From: Streptomyces beigongshangae
Lineage (GTDB): Bacteria; Actinomycetota; Actinomycetes; Streptomycetales; Streptomycetaceae
Direction: 5' to 3'
Length of the DNA stretch: 64,000 bases
NCBI RefSeq assembly: GCF_019710745.1
Contig: NZ_JAHKJW010000029.1
Location: 1 to 64,000 of the forward strand
Below, in pieces: positions 23,298 through 31,260 of this stretch. The notes beneath the pieces are model-generated. The model had not been told where the DNA came from. It did no database searches and saw only the letters and a program-made list of their open reading frames with translations. A program made the translations under genes and the position numbers. Every line of letters begins with the position of its first letter. Position 1 is the stretch's first letter.

Positions 23298-24240
23298 GGG
23301 AGTGCGAGTGACCACCGTGGTGGTGTCCGTGGTGTCCGTGGTGCCCGTGGTGCCCGTGGTGGTCGCCGTCGTCGTCCGGGTGGAAGTGCGGCTGCTGCGG
23401 GGCCCCCACCTTGTCCTCGAAGCCGGGCATCGCGATGCGGTAGACGCAGGAGTCGCAGTTCATCCGCAGGTCGCCCGCCACCGCCTCCCGGTAGCGCTCC
23501 ATGACCAGGTCGAGCAGCTCGGGCTCCGGCCCGATGACGTCGGCCGACAGCACCTCGGTCTCCGGATGCGCCGTCGCCCACCCCTCGGTCTGCTGCCGGA
23601 CCCGGTCCGGGAGGATGCCGGTGAACAGGAAGTAGGGCAGCACGACGATCCGCCGCGCGCCGAGCCGCACACAGCGGTCCAGGCCCGACGGCACGTCCGG
23701 CGCGGCCAGCGACACGAACGCCGTCTCCACGCCCGCGTAGCCGCGGCCCTCCCACAGCAGCCGCGCCGCCTTGTGCACCTCCGCGTTGGCGTCCGGGTCG
23801 GTCGAGCCGCGCCCGACGAGCAGCACGGTCACCCCGGCCCGGTCCTCCGGCGTGCGCACCGAACCGCCGAGCGCCTCGTCGAGCCGCCGCTCCAGCACGC
23901 CGAGCAGCGCCGGGTGCGGGCCCAGCGGACGCCCGTACGTGTACGAGATCCCGGGGTGCCGCTCCTTCTCCCGGGCGAGCGCGGCCGGTATGTCGCCCTT
24001 GGCGTGCCCGGCGGACACGAGCATCAGCGGGACCGCGGCGAACCGGCGCACCCCCTGGTCGACCAGCTCGGTCACCGCGTCGCCGAGCGGCGGCGGGGAG
24101 AGCTCGATGAAGCCGCCGGCCACGGGCAGGCCGGGGTTGCGGCGGCCCAGTTCCCGGACGAAGTCGCGGAACGCCTCGGCTCCGGCGTCGTCCCGGGTGC
24201 CGTGGCCGGCGATGAGCAGGGCGGGGGCGGGGGTGGTCAC
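23287..24240 (-). CDS. cbiX: Sirohydrochlorin chelatase CbiX with His-rich tail
   Basis: A 317-residue CbiX-type chelatase. The N-terminal half begins LLIAGHGTRDDAGAEAFRDF with the metal-binding His in GHGT, and the second half has a repeat-related lobe (VLLVGRGSTDPDANAEVHKA, VVLPYFLFTGILPDRV). CDSCVYRIAMPGFE near residue 265 provides two Cys, a pattern seen in some CbiX proteins. The last 33 residues carry a His/Gly/Asp-rich tail of HHG repeats likely to bind cobalt or nickel. The family inserts cobalt or another metal into sirohydrochlorin; here, beside CobN for late insertion, it could instead be a cobalt handler. Its GTG start overlaps the small ORF upstream by 4 nt and follows AGGAG. Confidence 0.88.
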   Translation of the reverse strand: MTTPAPALLIAGHGTRDDAGAEAFRDFVRELGRRNPGLPVAGGFIELSPPPLGDAVTELVDQGVRRFAAVPLMLVSAGHAKGDIPAALAREKERHPGISYTYGRPLGPHPALLGVLERRLDEALGGSVRTPEDRAGVTVLLVGRGSTDPDANAEVHKAARLLWEGRGYAGVETAFVSLAAPDVPSGLDRCVRLGARRIVVLPYFLFTGILPDRVRQQTEGWATAHPETEVLSADVIGPEPELLDLVMERYREAVAGDLRMNCDSCVYRIAMPGFEDKVGAPQQPHFHPDDDGDHHGHHGHHGHHGHHHGGHSHSHAH

Positions 24241-24431
24241 GGGTTCTCCTCGGAGGACGAAAGGGGGTGGTGGTACCGGACGGCACCGGGCGCGGTCACG
24301 GCAGGGGCCGGACCGCCCTTCCCTGAACCGGCCGGAAGGCTCTTCCCGGAACCGGCCGGACAGCTCCTGCCGGACGCGGCACCGGCGGCGTACGGACCGC
24401 GGGCGGGCGCCCGGTGGACGGCACGGCTCAC
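24237..24431 (-). CDS. Small 64-residue ORF inside the cobalamin operon
   Basis: A 64-codon frame that begins at a GTG overlapping the CbiG-CobJ stop by 4 nt and ends with a stop overlapping the cbiX GTG by 4 nt. Such exact fit at both ends is the pattern of translated operon genes here. The product is Gly/Ala/Ser/Pro-rich and holds a 24-bp tandem repeat (CPAGSGK, LPAGSGK). No domain, membrane segment or signal peptide is recognised. It could be a real small protein or a translated linker that keeps ribosomes moving into cbiX. Codon third positions are mostly G or C, which in this genome is weak support only. Confidence 0.45.
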   Translation of the reverse strand: MSRAVHRAPARGPYAAGAASGRSCPAGSGKSLPAGSGKGGPAPAVTAPGAVRYHHPLSSSEENP

Positions 24432-26140
24432 CGGGGCTCCTCCTGCCAGCGGTAGCCGCGCGGCGTCACCATGCGGCCGGCGATCTCACGGGTGGCCGTG
24501 TTGCCCACGGTCACCACCGTCATCATGTCCACCGTCGCCGGGTCGAGCGCCGCGAGGGTGGTGACCCGGCTGGACTCGTCCGCCCGCGAGGCGTTGCGCA
24601 CGACCCCCACGGGCGTCGCCGGCTCCCGGTGCTCCCCGAGGAGGGCGAGCGCCTTGGGCAGCTGCCAGTCCCGGCCCCGGCTGCGCGGGTTGTAGAAGGT
24701 GACCACGAGGTCGGCCCCGGCCGCCGCCCGGACCCGGCGCTCGATGACCTCCCACGGCGTGTGCAGGTCGGAGAGGCTGATCGACACGTGGTCGTGGCCG
24801 AGCGGCGCGCCCAGGATCGCCCCGGCGGCGAGTGCGGCGGTGACCCCGGGGACGCCGACCACGTCGATGTCGTCGGACGCCTCCGCGAGCGCGGGCGAGG
24901 CCATCGCGTACACCCCCGCGTCACCGCTGCCGATGAGCGCGACGGCCTGTCCGCGCCGGGCCTCGGCCACGGCCGTGCGGGCCCGCTCCTCCTCGGCGCC
25001 GAGCCCCGACTCCAGGACACGGGTGCCCGGGCGCAGCAGGTCGCGGATCTGGTCCACGTACTGGTCGAGGCCGACGAGCACGGCGGCCCGGCGCAGCTCG
25101 TCCTTCGCGCGCGGGGTCAGCAGGTCCCGGGCGCCCGGCCCGAGTCCGACCACCGCGAGCCGTCCGCGGGCCGGCCGGCGTACGACCGCACAGGTCGCCA
25201 TCGCCGGGCTCGCGTCCGACTTGCGCTTGGGGACGAGGAGTTCACCGCCGCGCACCAGGGCGGCGGCCTCGGCGACCGAGGGCGTACCGACGGCGGCGAG
25301 CGGCGCGTCCGAGGGGTTCGGCACGTCCACCCCGGCCAGCTCCCCGGCGGTGTACGTCACCACGGGCACCCCGAGCCGTTCGGCCGCCCCGAGGATGCCG
25401 GGCTCACCGGCCTTCGCGTCGACGGTGGCGAGTTCGGCGACGGACCGCGCGGACAGCCCGGCCTCGCGCAGGGCGCCTCGGACGAGCCCCAGCACCTCGT
25501 CGACCGGGGCGCCCCTGGAGGCGCCGACGCCGACGACGAGCGACGGCGGCCGGAGCACGACCTCGCGCGCGGCGGGCTCGACGGCCCGGTCGGTCACCCG
25601 GATCGAGTACGCGCTCCCGGAGGGGGAGGCTGAGGAGCCGGAGGCGGGGACGACGCCCGGGAGCGGGGGCAGCGGCCAGACCGACTCGGCGTGCAGGGTG
25701 ACCGGCCCACCGTCCAGCAGGGCCCGGGACACCCCCGCCACGTCACCCTCCGCCGGGAGGCCGAGCATGTCGAGCCCCGCCATGCCGACGGAGTCGGTGG
25801 CGGTCGTCACGACCGGTTCGGCGCCGAGCAGGTCGCCCACCTCGCGCGCGAGTGCGTTGGCACCGCCGCCGTGCCCGCCGACCAGGGACACCGCGAACCG
25901 CCCGCCCTCGTCGACGCAGACGATCCCGGGGTCGGACGCCTTGTCGACGAGCAGCGGCGCGACGAGCCGCACCACGGCCCCGGTGGCGAGGAAGCACACG
26001 AGCTGCTCGCACTCCGCGAACGCCCGCCGCACGGCGTCCCCGACGGGCCCGTCGTAGACGCGGGTACGGCCGGGCCAGGCCGAGGCCACCCGCCGGGCGG
26101 CCGCCGACCCGGCGGCCGTCGCGGAAATCAGGCCGATCAC
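24428..26140 (-). CDS. cobJ: CbiG-CobJ fusion: precorrin-3B C17-methyltransferase
   Basis: A 570-residue fusion. Residues about 1-310 are CbiG-like: SAWPGRTRVYDGPVGDAVR, the LVGGHGGGANALAREVGD signature of the middle region, and the C-terminal CbiG part PSLVVGVGASRGAPVDEVLG. From about 325 comes a tetrapyrrole (S-AdoMet) methyltransferase matching CobJ/CbiH: LAVVGLGPGARDLLTPRAK, ALIGSGDAGVYAMASPALAE, VVGVPGVTAALAAGAILGAP, FYNPRSRGRDWQLPKAL. CobJ methylates C17 with ring contraction; CbiG opens the lactone in the anaerobic route, so the fused part may be structural or aid ring contraction. The GTG start overlaps the cobL stop by 4 nt. Confidence 0.92.
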   Translation of the reverse strand: MIGLISATAAGSAAARRVASAWPGRTRVYDGPVGDAVRRAFAECEQLVCFLATGAVVRLVAPLLVDKASDPGIVCVDEGGRFAVSLVGGHGGGANALAREVGDLLGAEPVVTTATDSVGMAGLDMLGLPAEGDVAGVSRALLDGGPVTLHAESVWPLPPLPGVVPASGSSASPSGSAYSIRVTDRAVEPAAREVVLRPPSLVVGVGASRGAPVDEVLGLVRGALREAGLSARSVAELATVDAKAGEPGILGAAERLGVPVVTYTAGELAGVDVPNPSDAPLAAVGTPSVAEAAALVRGGELLVPKRKSDASPAMATCAVVRRPARGRLAVVGLGPGARDLLTPRAKDELRRAAVLVGLDQYVDQIRDLLRPGTRVLESGLGAEEERARTAVAEARRGQAVALIGSGDAGVYAMASPALAEASDDIDVVGVPGVTAALAAGAILGAPLGHDHVSISLSDLHTPWEVIERRVRAAAGADLVVTFYNPRSRGRDWQLPKALALLGEHREPATPVGVVRNASRADESSRVTTLAALDPATVDMMTVVTVGNTATREIAGRMVTPRGYRWQEEPR

Positions 26141-27519
26141 TGAGCGACTCCTTCATCACTGCGAACATCACTGCGGACATCACTGGAAACGCCATCGGGA
26201 ACGCCATGGGGAACGCCCTGGGGAACGTCACCGTGCGCCGGAGGCCGGACGCCCCACAGCAGGAACACGGGATTGGCCGCCGCGAGCCGGGTGACGTCTC
26301 CCGGCAGCGGCGCGAGGCGGGACGACTGGAGCAGTACGCCGTCGCAGTCGAGGCCGGCCGCGACGAGCGCCTCCCGTGCGGCGGGCACCCGGTCGAGCGC
26401 GGCCACCGCCACGACGACCGCGCGCCGGGCGCGCCGGGCGCAGGCCGTCACGACGGCGGGCAGTTCCCGCCCGCCCCCGCCGACGAACACGGCGTCCGGG
26501 TCGGGCAGGCCGGACAGCACGGCCGGCGCGGCCCCGTGCACGACGGTCACGTCGACCCCGTGCGCGGCCGCGTTGGCGCGCACCCGCTCCACGCCGTCCC
26601 CGGTCTTCTCCACCGCGGTCACGGCGGCCCCGAAGCGCGCGCACTCCACCGCGACCGAGCCGGAGCCCGCCCCGACGTCCCACACGTGCTCGCCGAGCCG
26701 CGGGCCGAGCCGGGCCAGCGCCAGCGCCCGCACCTCGAACTTGGTGATCATCGAGTCCCGGTGCGCGAACTCGTCCTCGGACAGCGCCCACCGGGAGGGC
26801 CCCGGCGGCGGCCCGGCGACCGTGCGCACGGGGGACAGGACGCGTGACTCGTCGAGGCACAGGACGACGTTCACGGCCGGCCCCCAGTCGCGCGCGGCGG
26901 CCTCCGCGGGCGAGACCCGCTCCGTCCGTTCCGCGTCGTCCGCCCCGAGCTCCGACGCCACGACGAGCACCCGGCCGGCGGACCGCAGCGCGGCGCCGAG
27001 TTCTGCGGGCCCCGAGCCGGGACCCGTCAGCACGGCCACCTTCGGGTGGGCCCGGCAGACGTTCACGGCGGTCCGCAGATCGCGGCCGTGCGCGCTCACC
27101 ACCACCGCGTCGTCCCACGTCAGCCCGGCCCGCGCGAACGCGGTCGCGACGGACGACACCCCGGGGCGGACATCGAGGCGCTCCGCCCCGAACCGCTCCG
27201 CGAGCGCCCGGACGATCCCGAAGAACCCGGGGTCCCCGGAGGCCAGCACGACCACCCGTCCCCGGCCGGCGGCGGCGTCCTCCCGCTCGTCCTCTTCCCG
27301 CCCGGCCTCCTCCAGGTGGCGCCCGATCGCGTCGAGGGCGGGCGCGAGCGGCCCGAGGACGATCCGCGCCGCGGTGTCCGGCAGTGCCGCGGCGGCCAGA
27401 TGGCGCCGGGCCCCCACGACGAGCCCCGCCCCGGCCAGCGCGGCCCCGGCGTCCGGGGGCAGGGGCGCCCCCGTGCCCGTACCGAAGACCGTGATCACGC
27501 CGTTGATCACGTCGGTCAC
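26137..27519 (-). CDS. cobL: CobL: precorrin-6Y C5,15-methyltransferase (decarboxylating)
   Basis: A 460-residue two-domain enzyme. Residues about 1-210 are a CbiE-type tetrapyrrole methylase (VITVFGTGTGAPLPPDAGAA, VVLASGDPGFFGIVRALAER). Residues about 245-430 form a CbiT-type Rossmann methyltransferase/decarboxylase (MITKFEVRALALARLGPR, HVWDVGAGSGSVAVECARF, DAVFVGGGGRELPAVV). The GTG at 27519 overlaps the cobM stop, which fixes the start. The last 30 or so residues are a 12-bp-repeat extension (GVP/SDV units) with no known role. It works between precorrin-6 reduction and hydrogenobyrinate formation. Confidence 0.92.
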   Translation of the reverse strand: MTDVINGVITVFGTGTGAPLPPDAGAALAGAGLVVGARRHLAAAALPDTAARIVLGPLAPALDAIGRHLEEAGREEDEREDAAAGRGRVVVLASGDPGFFGIVRALAERFGAERLDVRPGVSSVATAFARAGLTWDDAVVVSAHGRDLRTAVNVCRAHPKVAVLTGPGSGPAELGAALRSAGRVLVVASELGADDAERTERVSPAEAAARDWGPAVNVVLCLDESRVLSPVRTVAGPPPGPSRWALSEDEFAHRDSMITKFEVRALALARLGPRLGEHVWDVGAGSGSVAVECARFGAAVTAVEKTGDGVERVRANAAAHGVDVTVVHGAAPAVLSGLPDPDAVFVGGGGRELPAVVTACARRARRAVVVAVAALDRVPAAREALVAAGLDCDGVLLQSSRLAPLPGDVTRLAAANPVFLLWGVRPPAHGDVPQGVPHGVPDGVSSDVRSDVRSDEGVAQ

Positions 27520-28415
27520 GTGGTGGTCCCCCGTGTGCGCAGCGCCCTGCGCGCCTCGGGGTCGGCCTTGCGGAAGCCGTGGAAGTGACCCGGGTGGTAG
27601 AGGTGCGAGCGCGTGCCGTGCGCTTCGAGGGCCGGGCCCACCAGGAACAGCGTGTGCTTCCAGAGCTTGTGCTCCTTGACGGTCTCCTCCAGGGTGCTGA
27701 TCGTGCACCGCACGATCAGCTCCTCCGGCCAGGTCGCCTGGTACGCGACCACGACCGGGGTGGAGGTCGGGTAGCCGCCCTCCAGCAGCTCCCGGACCAG
27801 CTGTCCGCTGCGGGCGGCCGACAGGAACAGCGCCATGGTGGTGCCGTGCCGCGCGAACTCCCGCACCTCCTCGCCCGGCGGCATCGGCGTCTTGCCGCCG
27901 CCCAGCCGGGTGAGGATCACGGACTGCGCGACCTCGGGAATGGTCAGCTCGCGCTGCGCGAGCGCGGCCACGGCCGAGAACGACGAGACACCCGGCACGA
28001 TCTCGGTCGCGACGCCGATCTCCGCGCACCGGTCGACCTGCTCCTGCGTGCCGCCCCACAGCGCGGGGTCGCCCGAGTGGATGCGGGCCACCTTCAGCCC
28101 CTCGGCGGCGGCCCGCTCGTACACGGCGACGACGTCCTCCAGCGACATCGTCGCCGAGTCGAGGATCTCCGCGCCCGCACGGGCGTGCTCCAGGACCTCC
28201 GCCTGCACCAGGCTGGCCGCCCAGATCACCACGTCGGCCTCGGCGATGGCGCGCGCGGCACGGAACGTCAGCAGGTCGGCGGCGCCGGGCCCGGCGCCGA
28301 CGAAGGTCACCCTGGCACGCGGGGCACCGGCTGCGACGGCTGCGACGGCTGCTTCGGCCGTATCAGCCGTATCAGCTGCATCGGTCGTATCGGCCGCGTC
28401 GAGTGCGTCAGCCAT
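27516..28415 (-). CDS. cobM: CobM: precorrin-4 C11-methyltransferase
   Basis: A 299-residue tetrapyrrole methylase. After an Ala/Asp/Thr-rich 30-residue leader (ADTTDAADTADTAEA) the core begins RVTFVGAGPGAADLLTFRAA. CobM hallmarks are VIWAASLVQAEVLEHAR, RIHSGDPALWGGTQEQVDRC, EIVPGVSSFSAVAALAQREL, VILTRLGGGKTPMP and SHLYHPGHFHGFRK. It adds the C11 methyl to precorrin-4. The leader is odd in length and repeat structure, so the ATG at 28415 could be too early, but no better start with a ribosome site is obvious before the core. There is a 120-bp gap to cobI upstream. Confidence 0.93.
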   Translation of the reverse strand: MADALDAADTTDAADTADTAEAAVAAVAAGAPRARVTFVGAGPGAADLLTFRAARAIAEADVVIWAASLVQAEVLEHARAGAEILDSATMSLEDVVAVYERAAAEGLKVARIHSGDPALWGGTQEQVDRCAEIGVATEIVPGVSSFSAVAALAQRELTIPEVAQSVILTRLGGGKTPMPPGEEVREFARHGTTMALFLSAARSGQLVRELLEGGYPTSTPVVVAYQATWPEELIVRCTISTLEETVKEHKLWKHTLFLVGPALEAHGTRSHLYHPGHFHGFRKADPEARRALRTRGTTT

Positions 28416-28535
28416 GGGAGGGGATCCTTTCCGGAAGCCGTGCGGGCTCGGGCGTGCGGCGGACGTGCGGGAGGCCGGGTCGATCGGACGACGAGGGCGC
28501 GGGGCGGCCCGCCGGCCGCCCGCCGCCCGCGGGGA

Positions 28536-29288
28536 TCACAGCTTCCCGCCGCGTCCGCCCTCGCGCCGGGCGGGCGCGATGAGCGTGGAGAGGTACGGCA
28601 GCGGGGCGCCGTCCAGTTCGGCCGCGCGCCGGATCGACTCCTCGGGCAGTCCGAGCGCGGACCCCCACACGGCGTCCTCGTACCGGCCGGTCTCCCGCAG
28701 CGCCGCGGCGACCTCCTCGGCGAGGCGCCCGAACTTGTAGGCGACGACGGTGCCGGGCCCGTTCAGCGCGTCCTTGAGGACACCGGACCCGGCGGTGACG
28801 GGCACGAGCGTCAGCGGCTCGGTGCCCTCCGTCAGGACCGCCCCGGACCGGGCGGCGAGGTCCTGCATGGCGGTGATGCCGGGCACGGTCTCGACGAGCG
28901 TCCCCGGTACGAGGCGCCCGACGGTCTGCGCGAGATAGGTGAACGTGGAGTACACGTTCGGGTCGCCGATGGTGGCGAAGGCGACCGTGCCGTGCGTGCG
29001 CAGCAGCGCGGCCACCCGCTCGCCGGCGGCGTCCCACGCGGCCTCGCGGCGGCCCCGGTCGGAGCGTTCGTTGAGCGCGAAGACGACCCGTACGACCTTG
29101 TCCCGCTCCACGTAGTGCAGCACGGTCGACTCGGCCCGGCCGGGCTCCCCGCCGTCCTTCCCGTCGGGTGCGGCCATCACGGGCACGACGACGACCTCCG
29201 CCGCCCGGAGCCGGGCGACCCCCTTGACCGTCACCAGCTCGGGATCCCCGGGCCCGACCCCGACCCCGATCAGCCTGCTGTCGCCCAT
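28536..29288 (-). CDS. cobI: CobI: precorrin-2 C20-methyltransferase
   Basis: A 250-residue tetrapyrrole methylase. The N-terminus LIGVGVGPGDPELVTVKGVA is the family SAM-binding loop, and CobI marks are VFALNERSDRGRREAAWD, VAFATIGDPNVYSTFTYLAQ, VETVPGITAMQDLAARSGAV and TVVAYKFGRLAEEVAAALRE. It makes precorrin-3A from precorrin-2. The ATG at 29288 lies 19 bp inside the end of cobB, so translation is probably coupled. Confidence 0.93.
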   Translation of the reverse strand: MGDSRLIGVGVGPGDPELVTVKGVARLRAAEVVVVPVMAAPDGKDGGEPGRAESTVLHYVERDKVVRVVFALNERSDRGRREAAWDAAGERVAALLRTHGTVAFATIGDPNVYSTFTYLAQTVGRLVPGTLVETVPGITAMQDLAARSGAVLTEGTEPLTLVPVTAGSGVLKDALNGPGTVVAYKFGRLAEEVAAALRETGRYEDAVWGSALGLPEESIRRAAELDGAPLPYLSTLIAPARREGGRGGKL

Positions 29289-30664
29289 GACCCGCCACAC
29301 CTCTCCACGAACCGACGGGCGACGCCGGGAGCGGCCGCCCAATGCGTGTGCAGATAACTCGCGTGCACACCCCGCTGTACGAAACCCTCCAGCCGCCGCG
29401 CCGGAGCACGCACACCCCAGGCGGCGACCGCGCCCGCCCCCGGCTCGACGACGGTCCGGTGGAACTCGTGCCCCCGCATCCGGCTGCCCGCCTCGGCCAG
29501 CACGCTGTCCGACACCGCCACGGCGTCCCGGTAGCCGAGCGTCAGCCGCTCGTCCATCCGGGCCGAGGCGTCGATGACCCCGCACATCGGCAGCGAGTCG
29601 AGCTCACGGGCGAGATAGAGCAGCCCGGCGCACTCGGCGGCGACGGGCGCGCCACTGTCGGCGAGCGCGGCGACGGCCTTGCGCAACGGCTCGTTGGCGG
29701 ACAGCTCGGGTCCGTACACCTCGGGGAACCCGCCCCCGACGACCAGCCCACGGGTCCCGTCGGGCAGCTGCTCGTCGTGCAGAGGGTCGAACGGGACGAC
29801 GTCCGCCCCGGCGGCCCGCAACAACTCGACGTGCTCGGCATAGGAGAAGGTGAAGGCGGCCCCACCGGCGACGGCGACGACGGGAGCCCGTTCTCTCGGC
29901 CGGCCCGTCCCTTTCGGCCCGGCCCCCAGCGCCCCGGCCGCGTCCCAGGCCGCACCCTCCAAGGACCCGGCGCTGCGGGCCAGCGCGAGCAGCGCCTCCA
30001 GATCACACCCCTCCCGCACCTGCGAACCCATCGCGGCCACCGCCCCGACCGCCTCGGCCTGCCGCTCGGCGACCGGCACCAGCCCCAGATGCCGGGAGGG
30101 CGTGGACACCTGCGGAGCCCGCCGCAGGACACCGAGAACGGCCACCCCCGACTGGTCCAGCGCCTCCCGCAGCAACTCCTCGTGCCGGGCGGACCCGACC
30201 TTGTTGAGGATGACCCCGCCGATCCGCACCTCCGGATCCCAGGACGCGAACCCGTGCACGAGCGCGGCCACGGACCGCGACTGCGAGGAGGCGTCGACGA
30301 CCAGCACCACGGGCGCCCGCAGCAGTTTCGCCACCTGCGCGGTGGACGCCAGCTCCCCTTCCCCCGCGGCCCCGTCGAACAGCCCCATCACGCCCTCGAC
30401 GACGGCGAGGTCGCACCCGCGCGCCCCGTGCGCGAACAGCGGCGCGATCGACCCCGTCCCGCACAGGTACGCGTCGAGGTTCCGCCCCACCCGCCCGGTG
30501 GCGAGCGCGTGGTACCCGGGGTCGATGTAGTCGGGCCCGACCTTGTGCGGGGACACGGCGAGCCCCCGCGAGGCGAACGCGGCCATCAGCCCGGTGGCGA
30601 CGGTGGTCTTGCCGCTGCCCGAGGAGGGCGCGGCGACGACCAGCCGGGGGACGGAGGACGTCAC
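29270..30664 (-). CDS. cobB: CobB: (hydrogeno)cobyrinate a,c-diamide synthase
   Basis: A 464-residue ATP-dependent glutamine amidotransferase. The N-terminal domain has a P-loop (APSSGSGKTTVATG, residues about 11-24) and KVGPDYIDPGYHALATGR; VVEGVMGLFDGAAGEGE is the dethiobiotin-synthase-like Mg site. The C-terminal class I-like glutaminase has nucleophile Cys in PVAAECAGLLYLARELD and partner His in QRGVHASYLHTHW. It amidates the a and c side chains. The GTG at 30664 overlaps the cobO stop by 4 nt. Confidence 0.94.
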   Translation of the reverse strand: MTSSVPRLVVAAPSSGSGKTTVATGLMAAFASRGLAVSPHKVGPDYIDPGYHALATGRVGRNLDAYLCGTGSIAPLFAHGARGCDLAVVEGVMGLFDGAAGEGELASTAQVAKLLRAPVVLVVDASSQSRSVAALVHGFASWDPEVRIGGVILNKVGSARHEELLREALDQSGVAVLGVLRRAPQVSTPSRHLGLVPVAERQAEAVGAVAAMGSQVREGCDLEALLALARSAGSLEGAAWDAAGALGAGPKGTGRPRERAPVVAVAGGAAFTFSYAEHVELLRAAGADVVPFDPLHDEQLPDGTRGLVVGGGFPEVYGPELSANEPLRKAVAALADSGAPVAAECAGLLYLARELDSLPMCGVIDASARMDERLTLGYRDAVAVSDSVLAEAGSRMRGHEFHRTVVEPGAGAVAAWGVRAPARRLEGFVQRGVHASYLHTHWAAAPGVARRFVERCGGSWATAG

Positions 30665-31260
30665 CACTCGATGCCCCTCTGCCCCTTCTGGCCGGCGTCC
30701 ATCGGGTGCTTGACCTTGGACATGTCGGTCACCAGGTCGGCGGCCCCGACGAGCTTCTCCGGAGCGTTGCGCCCGGTGATCACGACGTGCTGGGTGCCGG
30801 GCCGGTCCCGCAGCACGTCGACCACCTCGTCGACGTCCACCCATCCCCAGTGCAGGGGGTACGCGAACTCGTCGAGCACGTACAGCCTGTACGTCTCGGC
30901 GGCGAGGTCCCGCTTGACCTGCTCCCAGCCCTCACGGGCCTTGGCCTCGTTGTCGAGCTGCGCGTCGCGCTGCACCCACGACCAGCCCTCGCCCATCTTG
31001 TGCCAGTCGACGGACCCGCCCTCGCCGCTGGCCCCGAGGACGCGCAGCGCGTTCTCCTCGCCGACCTTCCACTTCGCGGACTTGACGAACTGGAACACCC
31101 CGATGGGCCACCCCTGGTTCCAGGCGCGCAGCGCGAGCCCGAAGGCGGCGGTGGACTTGCCCTTGCCGATCCCGGTGTGCACGACGACGAGCGGCCGGTT
31201 CCGTCGCTGACGGGTCGTCAGCCCGTCCTCGGGCACGACACTCGGCTGTCCCTGCGGCAT
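30661..31260 (-). CDS. cobO: CobO: cob(I)yrinate a,c-diamide adenosyltransferase
   Basis: A 199-residue CobA/CobO-type ATP:corrinoid adenosyltransferase. The P-loop is HTGIGKGKSTAAFGLALRA (residues about 28-46). Further marks are GVFQFVKSAKWKVGEENAL, YVLDEFAYPLHWGWVDVDEV and HVVITGRNAPEKLVGAADLV. It attaches the 5'-deoxyadenosyl upper ligand to cobalt. The ATG shares one base with the upstream stop (TAATG). Confidence 0.94.
   Translation of the reverse strand: MPQGQPSVVPEDGLTTRQRRNRPLVVVHTGIGKGKSTAAFGLALRAWNQGWPIGVFQFVKSAKWKVGEENALRVLGASGEGGSVDWHKMGEGWSWVQRDAQLDNEAKAREGWEQVKRDLAAETYRLYVLDEFAYPLHWGWVDVDEVVDVLRDRPGTQHVVITGRNAPEKLVGAADLVTDMSKVKHPMDAGQKGQRGIEW

Noticed and set aside
23287..23390. 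Possible CRISPR-like or microsatellite array in GTGGTGTCC repeats
   Set aside because: It is codon-phased and encodes the His-rich tail of CbiX; no spacers.
24241..24427. Second cobalamin riboswitch before cbiX
   Set aside because: No B12-box sequence is present; the only match is at about 39796-39833.
27520..28059. Extended N-terminus of CobL
   Set aside because: The extension is the frame shadow of cobM; the GTGA overlap at 27516-27519 fixes the start.
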